This document shows, piece after piece, positions 1 through 11,765 of a DNA stretch of 64,000 nt; position 1 is the stretch's first letter, and every line of letters begins with the position of its first letter. The stretch spans positions 13,510,077 through 13,574,076 of the forward strand of contig OX335646.2 in NCBI GenBank assembly GCA_946894095.1. The letters run 5' to 3'. A program made the translations under genes and the position numbers. This DNA is from Incurvaria masculella. Taxonomy: Eukaryota > Arthropoda > Insecta > Lepidoptera > Incurvariidae. The notes under the pieces were generated by a model. That model saw only the letters and a program-made list of their open reading frames with translations, was not told the origin of the DNA and did not search any database.

Positions 1-325
1 ACTCGACACTACCACATCCGACATTACATCTACAATGTTCGTTGATAGCTAGGTATTGCTAACTTCGGCATTGAGATCATATAAACTATGTGGCCTTCGA
101 ATACCACAAATAAATACAACTGTGTTACTTATTTATTTAGTAAATATATTTTAGTATCGATTTTATTATTAAATTTTAGGAATGCTCCCCGTCTCGATGG
201 CAATAAACATGTCAACCAAATTCTCAAACTACCTACCTTATGCATGTCAGTAAACGATTTAAATATAGAAAATGTTTCTGATACACATCAGGGATATTAT
301 CCTACGGTCAGTTTAGTATTAATCA

Positions 326-960
326 TGAAATGAAAATGAAATGAAAATGAAAAAATACTTTATTTGCAGCCATACGGTACAAAAAGGCGGAAATTAATGC
401 CATAAGGCATTCTCTACCATTCAACCTTAGAGATGTAGGAGAATTAGCGAAAATATTAACTAACCTAAAAATAAGGATTTATATATTAAAATAAATTACA
501 TACAAATATGTACATACACTTAAACATATTAATAGGTATAAGACACAAATACACAATATTATTTTAGAACATATGAACAGATTTACACATAAAAAAAATA
601 CATATAAATATGTATATAAATATTTATATTTGATAAATAGTGTGAAAAAAAATACTCTTGATTTTTGAGAACAATGTGACAAGAAACACTCAGGAAGTAA
701 GGAAATTACATTTAAGACGCTCTTTAAATATATTAATTGACTGAGATGTGCGTACATCAAGTGGAAGCTGGTTCCACATACGCGCAGCGCTGACAGCGAA
801 AGAATCCGTGTAGAATGAAGAACTATGTCCCGGAATAGCAAAAAAGCAAATTATTTGAGGATCTGAGAGGTAGGCCATGAGAACAGAGGAGTTCTATCCT
901 ATCAGTATGATATTTAGGAGCAGCTGGATTATTCAATAAACCAAAGAGAAGGGAAAGAAC
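326..960 (-). mobile_element. 3' end of a non-LTR retrotransposon (LINE), decayed
   Basis: Read on the minus strand from about 960 down, this encodes the C-terminal end of a LINE reverse-transcriptase protein. About 62 residues are open at 690-878, with the typical late block SAARMWNQLPLDVR followed by an IFKERLK-type stretch. Just upstream, in another frame, is a PLRSSN block, so there is a frameshift near 850. Downstream on the minus strand an AATAAAG signal at about 360 is followed by a short TTTCA-rich tail ending near 326, as expected for a retrotransposed 3' end. The RLWN-LP-type motif is common to Jockey/CR1-like LINE C-termini; I cannot fix the clade. It is a dead 5'-truncated copy. 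Confidence 0.65.
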
Positions 961-2480
961 ATGGGTATTTCTGTACATCATCCATGTACAGTTATAAAAA
1001 AAAAATTTTACTTACGAACTCGGGGCGCGCAACATCGAATGTTTGTTGCACTAAATAGCGTATTTTCATATTCTTACGTGTGGTTATGGAACTTGAAAAC
1101 ATTAGTTAAGCCTCTACCAAACAGAACGCGAACGTTCGCGCGAAACCCCATTGTCATATCTCTTCGTTTGCAAAAAATTAGAGCATTAATCGAGTGTGCA
1201 CAAGGTTCGCGCGAAATTCGGCGAAACTTTTACGATAGCTGGCCGATTGTCGCTCTTATTTCTTGCAAACTGAGAGAAAGACTTTCGAGTATTCTCTCTT
1301 TCTGGGGAATTATTCTGTCTGGGAAAGCCTTAAAGCGAATTCGTAACCGAACTGACTTGCGGAAGCTTTCGGTTTTGCATGTAAAAGTGGCTACGCCGCC
1401 GGCGCCGCAGCCGCCCTCGCACCAACATGTTTTGGTTGCTACTCCCGTCTGTTCATACTCGCTGCCCAGGTCGGACAAAAGCAACATATTCTTTGGCATC
1501 AACGTGCACAAACGAACCTCCAAAATTCACTCCTTGTTTCGTATTTATGAGGTTTGCCCGCAGGCTCCTGCTCATCAGAGGCGGCGCGGCGAGCATGTTT
1601 CCTGACTTCGCGCGATATCTCCTTTTCTTTGTTCAGTCTTCCTCCTCCTTCTTTGATGGGTGAGAAGTGTTTTTCAGGAAAGAGTTTAGGAACATTATAC
1701 TATATTTTATTTGCGAATGTAATGTTCGTTAAAAATACAAGCACTATGTTCTGTTCTAAAAATGTATGTTCTAATAACAAGGGCCGGGTCAGAGTGTGTG
1801 TATATTTAGCTTAATCATTTCGCGCTTTTCTCTCTCCTCTGCATCGCAAATCCCCTTGTAAAACTTGAAAGGCTTAGAGAAACGATAGAAAACCGATCAC
1901 AAAATAAAGTATTTAAAGTGGCGTCAGACATTTGAGCATGAGAATCCATGTTTTCGACGTTGTATTTTAACGACTTTAAATTATAATTTAAATTTGTTCA
2001 TGTTTTTACGAAGAGCATTGATATTCCACTTAAACATAAGTTTGAAAAGGGGGCCAAAGTTGACGACAAAATAATTGTCAACTACTTACATAAGTTCCGA
2101 GCATGGCAATGAAGCCGTAGGCATAATTTATGACTGGTCATCTGCTGGGTTATGTGTCACTAGGAGGTGAAATGCCAGTTTTCGTCAAGGGCGATCTTAC
2201 ACCTACATTCTAATAAACGTTTTGTATTATCATGCCTACCTTACATCTACGGATGATCTATGGACGCGCATTAAATTTTCGTCAAATTTAATTAAAAAGT
2301 TAGTTCCGGAACGATCTCTTGTAAGATTTGAGGGATTTTAACATTTTGACCATCGCAGTAGTCTTGGCATAGAACATATATTATATCCCCTGAGGTGTGG
2401 GATAATATGATGACCGTGGTCGTAGTATTAGCATTGATTAAAAATACTAGTGTTAGCCATTAATTTTTTGATGCTACTTG
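961..2480. other. Gene-poor stretch with a GC-rich patch
   Basis: No recognised gene. A 214-codon open frame runs 961-1605 (+). It is basic, arginine-rich and has no motif I recognise, and other frames over the same GC-rich DNA are also open, so I treat it as chance. Bases about 1009-1061 resemble 5763-5806 (shared acttacgaa-tcggg and tcgaatg blocks), so the start of that frame is a repeat rather than a gene. About 1120-1620 is CpG-rich with several TTCGCGCGAAA-like motifs. From 1690 to 2480 the DNA is AT-rich, apart from a SINE-like scrap at 2390-2470. Confidence 0.5.
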
Positions 2481-2650
2481 ACATGGATGGCTAATACCGC
2501 ACAAGTATTGTCATGATGAATGAAAAACACGTAACATTTTTAATTGCTGCTTCAATTTCACTTTTAACCCACACGGTGGTACCGACCCGAGCGGGCTGAA
2601 CTCTACCACCTAGTAAGGGAAGGTGACCTAAAGTTTTAATGGGTTCCGAA
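2480..2650 (-). repeat. SINE-family fragment (reverse)
   Basis: Reverse-strand copy of the short element that recurs throughout this window. It shows GACATGGATGGCTAATACC at its 3' side, a CCCGAGCGGGCTGAAC block and CTACCACCTAGTAAGGGAAG. In the forward orientation these are the 'taggtggtagggttaagcccgcccggg' core and the 'ggtattagccatccatgtc' end. This copy lacks the Pol III head. Confidence 0.6.
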
Positions 2651-2850
2651 CCGTGGTACAGCACATTTGCAAATGCACTCATACAACTCACAACCACTCG
2701 CATGAAAGGCAAGATTTCCAGCCCCTACACCACGAGCGGCGAGGCAGCTATCGTGCGGACCCCACGTCTGCTTTACCCTGCACCCCGGCTCATCAGTCTC
2801 CGAGCGAGTGGCACTCGCTCCCCCACTCGGGCCCACTCGGTGACTTTGTC

Positions 2851-2885
2851 TCGCCGTGGGGGCGGGGCGGGGCGGGGCGGAGGTG
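2851..2885. promoter_or_regulatory. GC-box-like tract
   Basis: Three consecutive GGGGCGG-type boxes lie in the most GC-rich patch (about 2740-2900) of an AT-rich region. This could be a CpG-rich promoter for a transcript outside the recognised genes, or simply a GC-rich repeat. No coding exon follows that I can recognise. Confidence 0.2.
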
Positions 2886-3310
2886 TGCTGCGACAACACT
2901 AAGCGCGAAGGGTTGTCGTATTTTTAGCACGTGCGATAATATAACCTGACGTATTGCTACATGCGCCGGTGCTCAGCCGGGGAAGGCTTTCGCTGGAGCG
3001 ATGCTGTGAATTTGAATGGATATGTGATTTTTTTTTTCAATCTTGTACATACTTCAATTTGTCTGTAGAGTTTGTCTTTACAAAAGAAGGCAGACTTTGG
3101 CAAACGTTTTTGTTCTTTATTTTTTGTAAAATTATGGTTTAAATAAAATCAAAAGTTTTGTAAGTTATTTGTTTATTATTTTATTTTAGAAGAAACCTTA
3201 CAGCTAATCTTAGATTATTACGTGGTGATTATTTTAATATTTTTGAGCCAATGACAAAGTTTCATTGTTCGCAAACTGAATTGTCCTACAACTAAACGAT
3301 TAAACTAATA

Positions 3311-4589
3311 GGTCGGGGAAAAAGTCTTTTCGCATTATAGTATGTATGAACTTGTAATAACATCTCTTTGGCTATACTATTTGTATCTGGCTGGTTTTGG
3401 TATCATTGAAAGTTTAAATTTTAAAGAACATAATTCCAAATTCAAATTAGGAAAATGTGTGATTCTCATTTGTTTTTCGTACTGTCAAAATGAGTGAATC
3501 TAATGAAGAAATTCGATACATTTTAAAATTTTACTACAAAAAAGGGAAAAATGCAACGCAAGCCGCGAAAAAAACTTGCGATGTTTATGGACCTAGTGCA
3601 GTGTCTGTGAGAGTAGCACAAATTTGGTTTAAGCGTTTTCAATCCGGAAATTTTGATGTCAAAGATGCACGTCGCTCTGGTCGCCCTATTACGGATAAAA
3701 TTGATGCCATTTTTGAAAAAGTGGAGCAAGATCGGCATATCAGTAGTTACGACGTAGCTGAAGAACTAGGAATTGACCACAAAACAGTTTTGGCGCATTT
3801 GAAAAAAACTGGGTACACAAAAAAGCTCGATATTTGGGTACCTCACGAGCTCACTGAAAGAAACCTAATGAACCGTGTACTCATTTGTGATTCTTTATTA
3901 CGACGTAATGAAACCGAACCATTTTTGAAGAAGCTGATAACTAGTGATGAAAAGTGGATCACGTACGACAAGAACGTGCGAAAAAGGTCGTGGTCAAAGG
4001 CCGGTCAAGCTTCACAGACTGTGGCGAAACCCGGGTTAACTCGCAACAAGGTGATGCTGTGTGTGTGGTGGGATTGGAAGGGCATTATTCATTATGAGCT
4101 GTTACCACCAGGCAGGACCATCGATTCTGAACTCTACTGCGAACAACTGATGAGATTAAAGCAAGAAGTTGAGAGAAAGCGGCCGGAATTAATCAACAGA
4201 AGGGGTGTGGTTTTTCATCATGATAACGCTAGACCTCACACATCTTTAGCCACTCAGCAAAAACTAAGAGAGTTTGGCTGGGAGGTGTTAATGCATCCGC
4301 CGTATAGTCCTGACCTTGCACCTTCAGATTTCCACCTGTTTAGGTCTCTTCAGAATTCTTTAGGCAGTGTCAGGTTAACATCACGAGAGGACTGCCAAAA
4401 CCACTTGTCGCGGTATATTGATCAGAAGTCCCAATATTTCTATAGCAATGGGATCATGTCCCTACCTACAAGATGGCAAAAAGTTATCGAACAAAATGGT
4501 ACCTACATACTTTAGTTAAATGTAAATAAACCATATTAAAAAATGGTTTGAATTTTCTTAAAAAATGCGAAGAAACTTTTTCCCCAACC
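3311..4589 (+). mobile_element. Mariner transposon, copy 1 (apparently complete)
   Basis: A 1279-bp element flanked by TA on both sides (3309-3310 and 4590-4591), the mariner target duplication. Its imperfect terminal inverted repeats of about 30 bp begin GGTCGGGGAAAAAGT on the left and, read inward from the right, GGTTGGGGAAAAAGT. It contains one uninterrupted transposase frame (3490-4515). It matches the second copy at 61821-63080 with only about eight substitutions plus a 19-bp indel, so both inserted recently. An intact frame and both TIRs mean this copy could be autonomous. Confidence 0.95.
3490..4515 (+). CDS. Mariner transposase (DD34D), intact
   Basis: Cut-and-paste DNA transposase of 341 aa, the usual mariner length. 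The N-terminal half (about residues 5-110) carries two helix-turn-helix-like segments for TIR binding, including IWFKRFQSG, DARRSGRP and ELGIDHKTVLAHLKK. The WVPHELTE signature begins at residue 116. Catalytic acidic residues are Asp153 (SDEKW), Asp245 (HDNARPH) and Asp280 (YSPDLAPSD). The last two are separated by 34 residues, the classic mariner DD34D spacing. The residue before Asp153 is Ser, where copy 2 and most relatives have Gly. The start is the first ATG after the 5' TIR region, and the frame ends shortly before the 3' TIR. By eye it resembles the cecropia/Hsmar1-type mariners. Whether the element still moves cannot be told from sequence. Confidence 0.93.
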   Translation: MSESNEEIRYILKFYYKKGKNATQAAKKTCDVYGPSAVSVRVAQIWFKRFQSGNFDVKDARRSGRPITDKIDAIFEKVEQDRHISSYDVAEELGIDHKTVLAHLKKTGYTKKLDIWVPHELTERNLMNRVLICDSLLRRNETEPFLKKLITSDEKWITYDKNVRKRSWSKAGQASQTVAKPGLTRNKVMLCVWWDWKGIIHYELLPPGRTIDSELYCEQLMRLKQEVERKRPELINRRGVVFHHDNARPHTSLATQQKLREFGWEVLMHPPYSPDLAPSDFHLFRSLQNSLGSVRLTSREDCQNHLSRYIDQKSQYFYSNGIMSLPTRWQKVIEQNGTYIL

Positions 4590-4818
4590 TATATTATATC
4601 GACAAAAACAATAATACACTAAACATTACAAACAAAACCAATTGAAATCCAAATATTGTTTATATTCTGCGACGCATAGAGTTACAGATATAATTTCATA
4701 ATTGTAAAATAACTTTGGATAATTATAAGTTTTTATCATGAACTTGAATATAGGAAGAAAACTAACTTATGAGAAAAATTTAAATTCAACTTTACTATAA
4801 CTCGTAGAGTACATACAA

Positions 4819-5369
4819 TTTAGGTGGCCCAACCCGCTCAACTCCCCATACAAACGGGGAAAGAAGATCACGCCCAAATTGTTTGTCAGAGATCCCAAAT
4901 TTTGCCCAACAGAGCTTTATTTGATCGAACTAGATGTCTGATGACCGTTGGCATTGTAAAATTGTGTTTGGTTTCTAAGTTATAAAGTCCGAAAGTTCGA
5001 ATTTTTCGCGCGTTTTATACAATAACTTTGGTGGTTTATTACGCTATGATAAAGTAAGAAAATATTAAAATGATTAGTCATCAGACATAGCTTATTTAAT
5101 CAAGAGTTATAATCTATTTGGTTTTTGTTCCATTTTTGACTAACAGCGGTCGTGGTTTACTTTTAGCTATAAGTCGTTTTGAAATCAAAATTTTCGTAAA
5201 TCTTACCGAATCATACACTATGAACATTGTCTTTTTTGTGGACATGTTGCATCTTACTCATCACGGAGCCTGTCTTTTTCTTTGAAACAGAGAAGGTCCC
5301 AGAGCGCAACAGCACGGTTTTGTACCGTGCCCGCGAATGAGTTAGTCCCGCCGGGCTGGGCCACCTTAA
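4819..5369 (+). mobile_element. TTAA-flanked MITE, copy 1
   Basis: About 550-bp non-coding element with ends GGTGGCCCAACCC and GGGCTGGGCCACC, bounded by TTTA on the left and TTAA on the right. Related copies lie at 11252-11432, 16862-17409, 50610-51092 and 56138-56687. The TTAA boundary suggests mobilisation by a piggyBac-type transposase. No coding capacity. Confidence 0.8.
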
Positions 5370-8090
5370 TATGAAAAGCTTATGAAAATCACTAATTGGA
5401 AGTCAGAAAAATTGATTCAACTTTATTACTTACACACAGTAATTGAAAAATCAAACTACTATGAACTCACCGGAGTACTGATACATTCATTTTCAGATGC
5501 AAATTATGTGTATTGTTTCAGTGAAGCATTTTATTCCTGCGACAATCGCACATCTTCTGGTAACATTTTACGGGAAACTAATGCAAGCCCCGAGATAGCG
5601 ACAAAGTTTGAGCTCGAGCGCGGTGGCGGCGACGCGGCGCTGCAGAGATGGCGGCGGCAGCCATCGAATAAGAAAGAACGGAAATGGCGCCCGAAACTCG
5701 TCCGTATGTATAGTAGCAACGCAGCTATGTTTTAGTAATAATATATTTATGGTACTCAGTTCACTTACGAATTCGGGATACGCAATGTCGAATGCACTAA
5801 ATGGCGTCCTGGTGCAGTGCTTACTTGTCGTTTGAATTCGAGAATATTATGTGGGGTTACTATGCATGTATATTAAGCAGGCAAGTGACTGATAAAACCT
5901 GATATTGCTGCATTTCGTACTATTTTAACTGGTAAAAATTATACAGTTGGCCGAATATAACGCAAATAACGTTTGACAGCACAGCACGAAATCTAACTAA
6001 ACGTCACTCAGGTGTGTTTCCAAGCGTAAGCGAACTAACTGCCTAGCAGCCTATGTACTACACAGGGTAGATATTCCATGTATTTGCATGTCAAATAGAT
6101 GTTCTCTTAGTGAATGCAACTCTGGATCAAATACATCAAATACAAACGTACCAAAAACGTATGAAGATCCTGACAATTGGTCTGTGTAAAGTGGAACACC
6201 GTCATATGTCACATGTTATCGCTACCCCCTTTTTTTAACTTATATCTCAACTAGCTGAGGTATCCGGCTCCGCTCGGGTCGATGTCATTTTGGCCTTTTT
6301 TCATCACAGGAACTTAGCATTCTTCTGGGATAAAACGTAATTTGTGTTTATCCAGGTAATGAACTATCCGTGCCAAATTTCATCCAAATCCATTCAGCTG
6401 TTTTTGCGTGATTGAGTATCAAACATCAAAACATACAAACTTTCAAATTTATTTAACCAACGAAGAGCGAAACTCGAACGCGGTGTCTCAGTTTTATGTA
6501 GATTGGGCAATAATTCTTCTTGGCTGTTTCTCCTCTACAGATCGCTTTTCTCAATTAATTCTCGTGAAATTATGTAAGTGATTTTGTGTGTATTCGATGA
6601 TTATAAAGATTTTTGCCAGTTTTTGACACATTTTCAAAAAAATTTAAATGTTCCAATGACCAACAATGTTTAAAAACACATACTCTCGAGGTATACAGCC
6701 ACTAGTAATATTAGTAGGGTGATGTAATATCACTAAAAAGTGGTTACGCTATCGCTATACATACGTATCGGTCGCCGTTGTGGTCCTTCATTGCTCTATG
6801 GCAGCGGGAGAGCGGCGCGACGCGGGTGCGGGCGTGACAAATGATGAGCGGGTTGTCACGGCGCGACACGCCCGCGTCCCGCTTCGCCGTGTGCGTTATC
6901 TGGCCACCGCAGCAGCGTTGCGGTGGCGGAGTGCCCCCGGCTGGCGTGCAGCGGCTTGTATGCATAGAGGATGCCTTTAATGAAAAATATACAGGCGTCC
7001 TGTGGCAAGACGAACGTGAATATTATGACTGAGGCTTATCTAGGAAATCAAACTGCGTAGCAAGACAATCTAAACCCCTAGAGATCTTAAGTTGAAATTA
7101 ATGAAGGAATTTGTCCTGCATGTTTGTTTTCACAGCACGGGTTTGCTAAGCCTCGTAATTTTTTTATACATTTTTAAAATGTGTAAAGGCCTGTTACACC
7201 ACTGTAAGAAGTTTCACTTCTAACGCTTGAGTCCGACGAATATTTTCTTATAACCTAAGTTTGTATATGATGAACCACTATTCAAATTACATTGGTAGTA
7301 ATAACTATTACGAACTTGAACATATTATATATCAAGTACATAGAAACACCTTGAAAGATCTGTATTCATTCCCTCTCCTGTCGTGGGATACCTAGTAGGA
7401 ACGAAATTTCTTTCGCTATAAGTATTACCTCAAGAAATACTTGAAAGTTGGGCGGAATAACAAAACACAGGCGTTAGTCGTCAAGTTAAACGTGAGATTT
7501 CGCTAAAAGCGCTAGACGCTTATTTTGATTAAATGCACGCACACTGTTACAAAGAGCTTTGTTTGAATTTCGAAACCCTAACAAGCGAAGAAATAGACAG
7601 GTGATAACGGTGTAATCGTTTCGGCCGTAAAGTAATATAGGTTGATGGATATGTGACAGTAAAACTGTCGCTCGGACATATTTTCCCGTGTAGCTCCCAT
7701 CCGCCAAACGCGCGATAAGGAATATAGTTCCAAAAAATCCGAAGCTTATTCTGAACAATCCTGTGTAATGCACACTCTACCGTATCGAAATGTTTCTGCT
7801 AAAAATAACACCTGGCTCGCTTTTGACTCGTCCACGTGTTGGGAGAAGTCGGATTAGCCTCGCCCGTGTGTTGTTGCAGGCTGGCGCGGTGGGCCTACGC
7901 GAGTAAGCTCATGGTCGTACGTTGGAATATGGCCCACGCAATACCCGCGTATGTGCTACATAACTCGCGCTCGAGCGAACAAAAGCCCGAGGCCCTGCGA
8001 AAGATAAAGATGATAAAAGTTACACATATATCTATGTTCAAGCCAATTGCTTTGTGGAACCCTTTTTTCCTCGGAAAATACCACAAATAG
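5370..8090. other. Intergenic stretch, no recognised gene
   Basis: I see no gene here. There is a GC-rich patch at about 5600-5720 containing a palindromic GATGGCGGCGGCAGCCATC core, and another at 6780-6960. Both resemble small CpG-rich patches found elsewhere in the left 15 kb. The short open frames (for example 5382-5735 and 7486-7773 on the minus strand) carry no motif I recognise and have no convincing splice context. Confidence 0.5.
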
Positions 8091-8290
8091 GTACATACCA
8101 CTACTGCTTTGGTTGATCCTGAGGACACAATCAGCGGCGGATTTGATACCTTGGCTGCTCTAGACCTAAGGATGATTGAAAAAAAATCGAATGCAGACGA
8201 ATTTGAGTTGAATGGTGAAACAACCATTTTTTTCGAACAATCATCGAGTATGTGGTTTTCGGAAAAAACGCCTCTAAAACAAAACTGATA
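8091..8290 (+). other. Unassigned open frame without a start codon
   Basis: A stop-free frame of about 66 codons between a TAG at 8088-8090 and a TGA at about 8288. Its translation is acidic and low-bias (blocks VDPEDTISGGFD, ALDLRMIEKK, ADEFELNGET) and reads more like protein than the surrounding AT-rich DNA. It has no initiating ATG near its start and no obvious flanking splice sites. It could be a remnant of a transposon frame or an orphan exon. I do not recognise the family. Confidence 0.2.
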
Positions 8291-11251
8291 GCTAATTAAA
8301 AGGATAAAAATCTTTCAATTTCCCATAGAGTTGTCGAGATGTCTATGCTAGGCCTATCGACAAGTCCAACTCTAAATAGGTAAATGATACAGGAATGGAC
8401 TCGGTATTTGTTGTATTATGGCGAAACAAGGTCATAATTAGTCAGCCATTTGGAAACCACAAAATGGTGCCTTTAAGCACGTTAAATATTTTATTACGTT
8501 TTAAAGATAGACAAGTCTGTTTTTTTTTTTTAAATACACAACGATTGAAACGTGGAAGTAATTATTGTAAATCAAGTTTTTGCTGGACTGTGTGCCAGGA
8601 TAAAATGAGTGATTACGCAGTGGACTCCAATGAAAAGCCAGGTGGAGACACCGAGAGCAATATTTAAGTATTTTTACGTAATGTATAGAAAGTTCGGTAT
8701 TATAGACAGCATTTTTTGTGTAAGTGTTTGACTAGTAGTATTTTTTCTGTTTTGATTAAACACGAATACTAATATATATTATAATTGTTAGTTTAGGGGC
8801 GTGATAGGAGCCGATTGCGTTCAAAACAAAATTTACCGTAAAAAACAACCGCAAATTATTTCGATAAACAAAACAGTAAATATGTAGATTACGAGTCATA
8901 ATTTAAAGATAAAACTGTAAGTCTCTGGTGCTTAGTTTTCTCAAATTAGACAAATATTCATAAACTTAAAAAAAAACAGTTTGAACACAGGATATTAGGT
9001 TTTGCAATAAGCAGTATTTTATTATAGATTTTTTTAATAATGAAATATAGCTCCCATTACGCTAATAATCGTATCAGATAAGAAATTGGGCAATCAGATG
9101 GTAGTTATAGAAAAAATAAAAACTAATAAATTATAGACGTTATTGCATAATTTTGGCTGTTCACCAAGCGAAACCAAACACAAGAGTGGGAAAGTTGTGT
9201 TTTACACAATTCATTTTCGCTTTTAACCGTAAGTGTATGTTTAGAATTTTGGTCGACAACATACCTAAAAAACTTTGTGACAAAACATTGACATGGATGA
9301 AATTAGAAATTGAATGTAATGGAAATGTAATGCAACAGACATAAAAATGCATAGGTATAGATACGAATGTTGCATAATCTCATTACTTATCTAAATTGGT
9401 ATGTAGCTTATTGATTTACTATGACGTATTTACTGATAATTATTTATATTGGTTAATAAAAATTTAATCTAAATAAATAAAATGTATATATATATTTTAA
9501 TAAAATTAAAGAGCATTATTTGGTAAGCGCATCAATTGAAATCGTTTGGATTAATGTTCATGGTAGTTCAAATAAGTTTTTATTCTCCTCTGGGGTGCAT
9601 GTCCAAAACGACATTGAATCGATCGTGGCCGGGTATCTCAGCTAGTACGTAATAATCATGATATAAATAAACCCGTTAATTTAAATGCCAATCAAATTTA
9701 TTTCTGCTTTATGCGCTAATTAGCTGCGCAATCTTAATATAGTGCCATCACAAATTAAACTCTGTGATCACAGCAACATAACGATGTAGTTGTGTGGTGG
9801 CTCGTCGGTGGTAGTTTTAAGCCGAATCAATACAGGCGAGCTGTAAATCCTGGTTTAGTGTGGACTACACGTGTTGGCACGTACGTTAGGATGGACATGT
9901 ACCGTACGCCACGCTTTGGATAAATGTTGTTCTAGATTTAAATCTTTACATATGCTCATTGTTTACACTCCTTTTCAAGGCCAATTTTAACAAGTTTCAT
10001 GAAATTCGGAAGCCTAACTTGGTAACTAACAGTGGTTACAACGAATATATCTGGGCTCGTTGCAGACAAGGAGAGCTCGCGAGCGGAAAATTGGTAGGTG
10101 GACACATTTTCGTGCTCGCTGCAGCTGGATTACAGGTTCTGCTTTCTCACAATAACCTCATTTTCATACCAATCTAAATTCTGAATGATCCTTCCAATCC
10201 TTTCCTGGAGACTCTTTCTATATAACAATTTACCGATGCCCTGAAAAGTAAAAAAAATGTTTAATAACCAGAATACTGACATTACAAGTCTTTCAGTACT
10301 TTGGCTCCAATTTCAATAGCATAACAGACGGTTTTACAACCCTTTCTGTTAACATCGTTGACAAATGACAAAACTTGTCGAATTTGAGGTATTAGATTTC
10401 GTTTCAATTGTGTTCAATTACAACAGTTTCTTCAAAGTTCTTAGAGTCGTACTTATATTTTCAGGGACCTATAGTTTTTTATATATGTCATATAGTACAC
10501 ACCAACTGCAACTTCAGTCAGCCAACTACAAACAGACTGTAATATACATACACTACTTTGGAATTCTTAATCAGTAGTCGTTTCACGTTTATTGGAATTC
10601 TCTTTTCATGTGTTTTACCATACTTGCTAAGAATCAAGGAACTCAATGACATCACGCCCGGGCGCAGATGTTCTCAAACTTAAATAATATCCTCCTTGAG
10701 TAATTAATTTTGAATGCAAAACAACAAGTATAACTATCTAAAAAGTAGCATGTAATATATTTATTTTTTCACCTTTATATTGTTCTCCTTAACGATACAT
10801 TTAATAACTGTAACATGAAAACATTTAAGTCATAGTGGATGCTATCGACTCGCAAACGAATCGTGGCATAGCTGGTATAGCGCTGACTGTGGAGCCAGCC
10901 TAGGTAGAGGCGGAGGCAGCTTAGCGTCCCGGTGTTGTGCCCGCGCGGCGCGGTGCGTCACCGCTACTGCTCCCTCCGCGCTCTAATGAAAACTGAAGGC
11001 TGCGGCGGGATGATTAGGGTCACGGAATAAGACAAACTATCCACCTGTCGACCGACAAACAACGAGAGATTTGTTTTGATATAGAAAATAAGTTGATTTT
11101 ATTTTGAAATGTATGAAATAATCCAACCTATGGTGAATATTCGCGGTTAAAGACAGTGACTCACCTTCCTGAAAGGTCCTGGCAGCGTCGCGAAGTTCAC
11201 CTTACGCTTAATGCGAGTTTTTTTTTTCTGCATGTCGGCGACGAAGAACTT
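8291..11251. other. Intergenic stretch, no recognised gene
   Basis: AT-rich DNA with no gene I can support. A 90-codon frame at 8395-8667 ends in a hydrophilic tail but has no known motif. About 10850-11000 is a GC-rich patch (GCGCGGCGCGGTGCG). The remainder holds simple A/T runs only. Confidence 0.5.
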
Positions 11252-11432
11252 TTAAGGTGGCCCAACCCGCTCATCTCCCCATACAAAAGGGGAAAGGAGA
11301 TCACGCCCATATTTCTTGTCAGAGATCCAAAATTTTGCTCAAAATAGCTTTATTTGATCGAACTAGGTCCCAGAGCACGGTTTTGTACTGTGACCGCGAA
11401 TGAGTTAGGTCCGCCGGGTTGGGCCGCCTTAA
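11252..11432 (+). mobile_element. TTAA-flanked MITE, internally deleted copy
   Basis: A 181-bp version of the element at 4819-5369. Both TTAA-bounded ends are present (GGTGGCCCAACCC and GGGTTGGGCCGCC) and the first about 110 bp are recognisable, then it jumps to the other end (GTCCCAGAGCACGG). This is an internal-deletion derivative. Confidence 0.78.
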
Positions 11433-11514
11433 GTGATGTTATCTATACATCTAATATTTTTTAAATTTTAATATAATGACGCTGGGTTGAAAAGAGCATT
11501 TAGTTACGAATGCG

Positions 11515-11765
11515 ATCTGTTCTATGGCTTGGAAACCATGGAATACTGTATAAACCCCTCTAGGTGAAACCCACCCGCGTGGATACCATCACATTATCTG
11601 AACAATGTATCCATGTTTTCACCCAGTTCAATGTAGCCGTGCTCATAAAGGGAAGGACCTGGCATGGCACCAAATATTTTTGGGAATGTGGTGAATTGGG
11701 CTAATATCATGACGATGGTTGTGGTATTAGCCATCCATGACCAGTTACATCGAAATGCGATTTGA
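11515..11765 (+). repeat. SINE-family element
   Basis: Forward copy of the recurring short element: a TGTTCTATGG..GGAAACCATGG head, the ACCCACCCGCGTGGATACCATC core, TTCAATGTAGCCGTGCTCATAAAGGG in two parts, and a TGGTATTAGCCATCCATGACC end. Confidence 0.65.
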
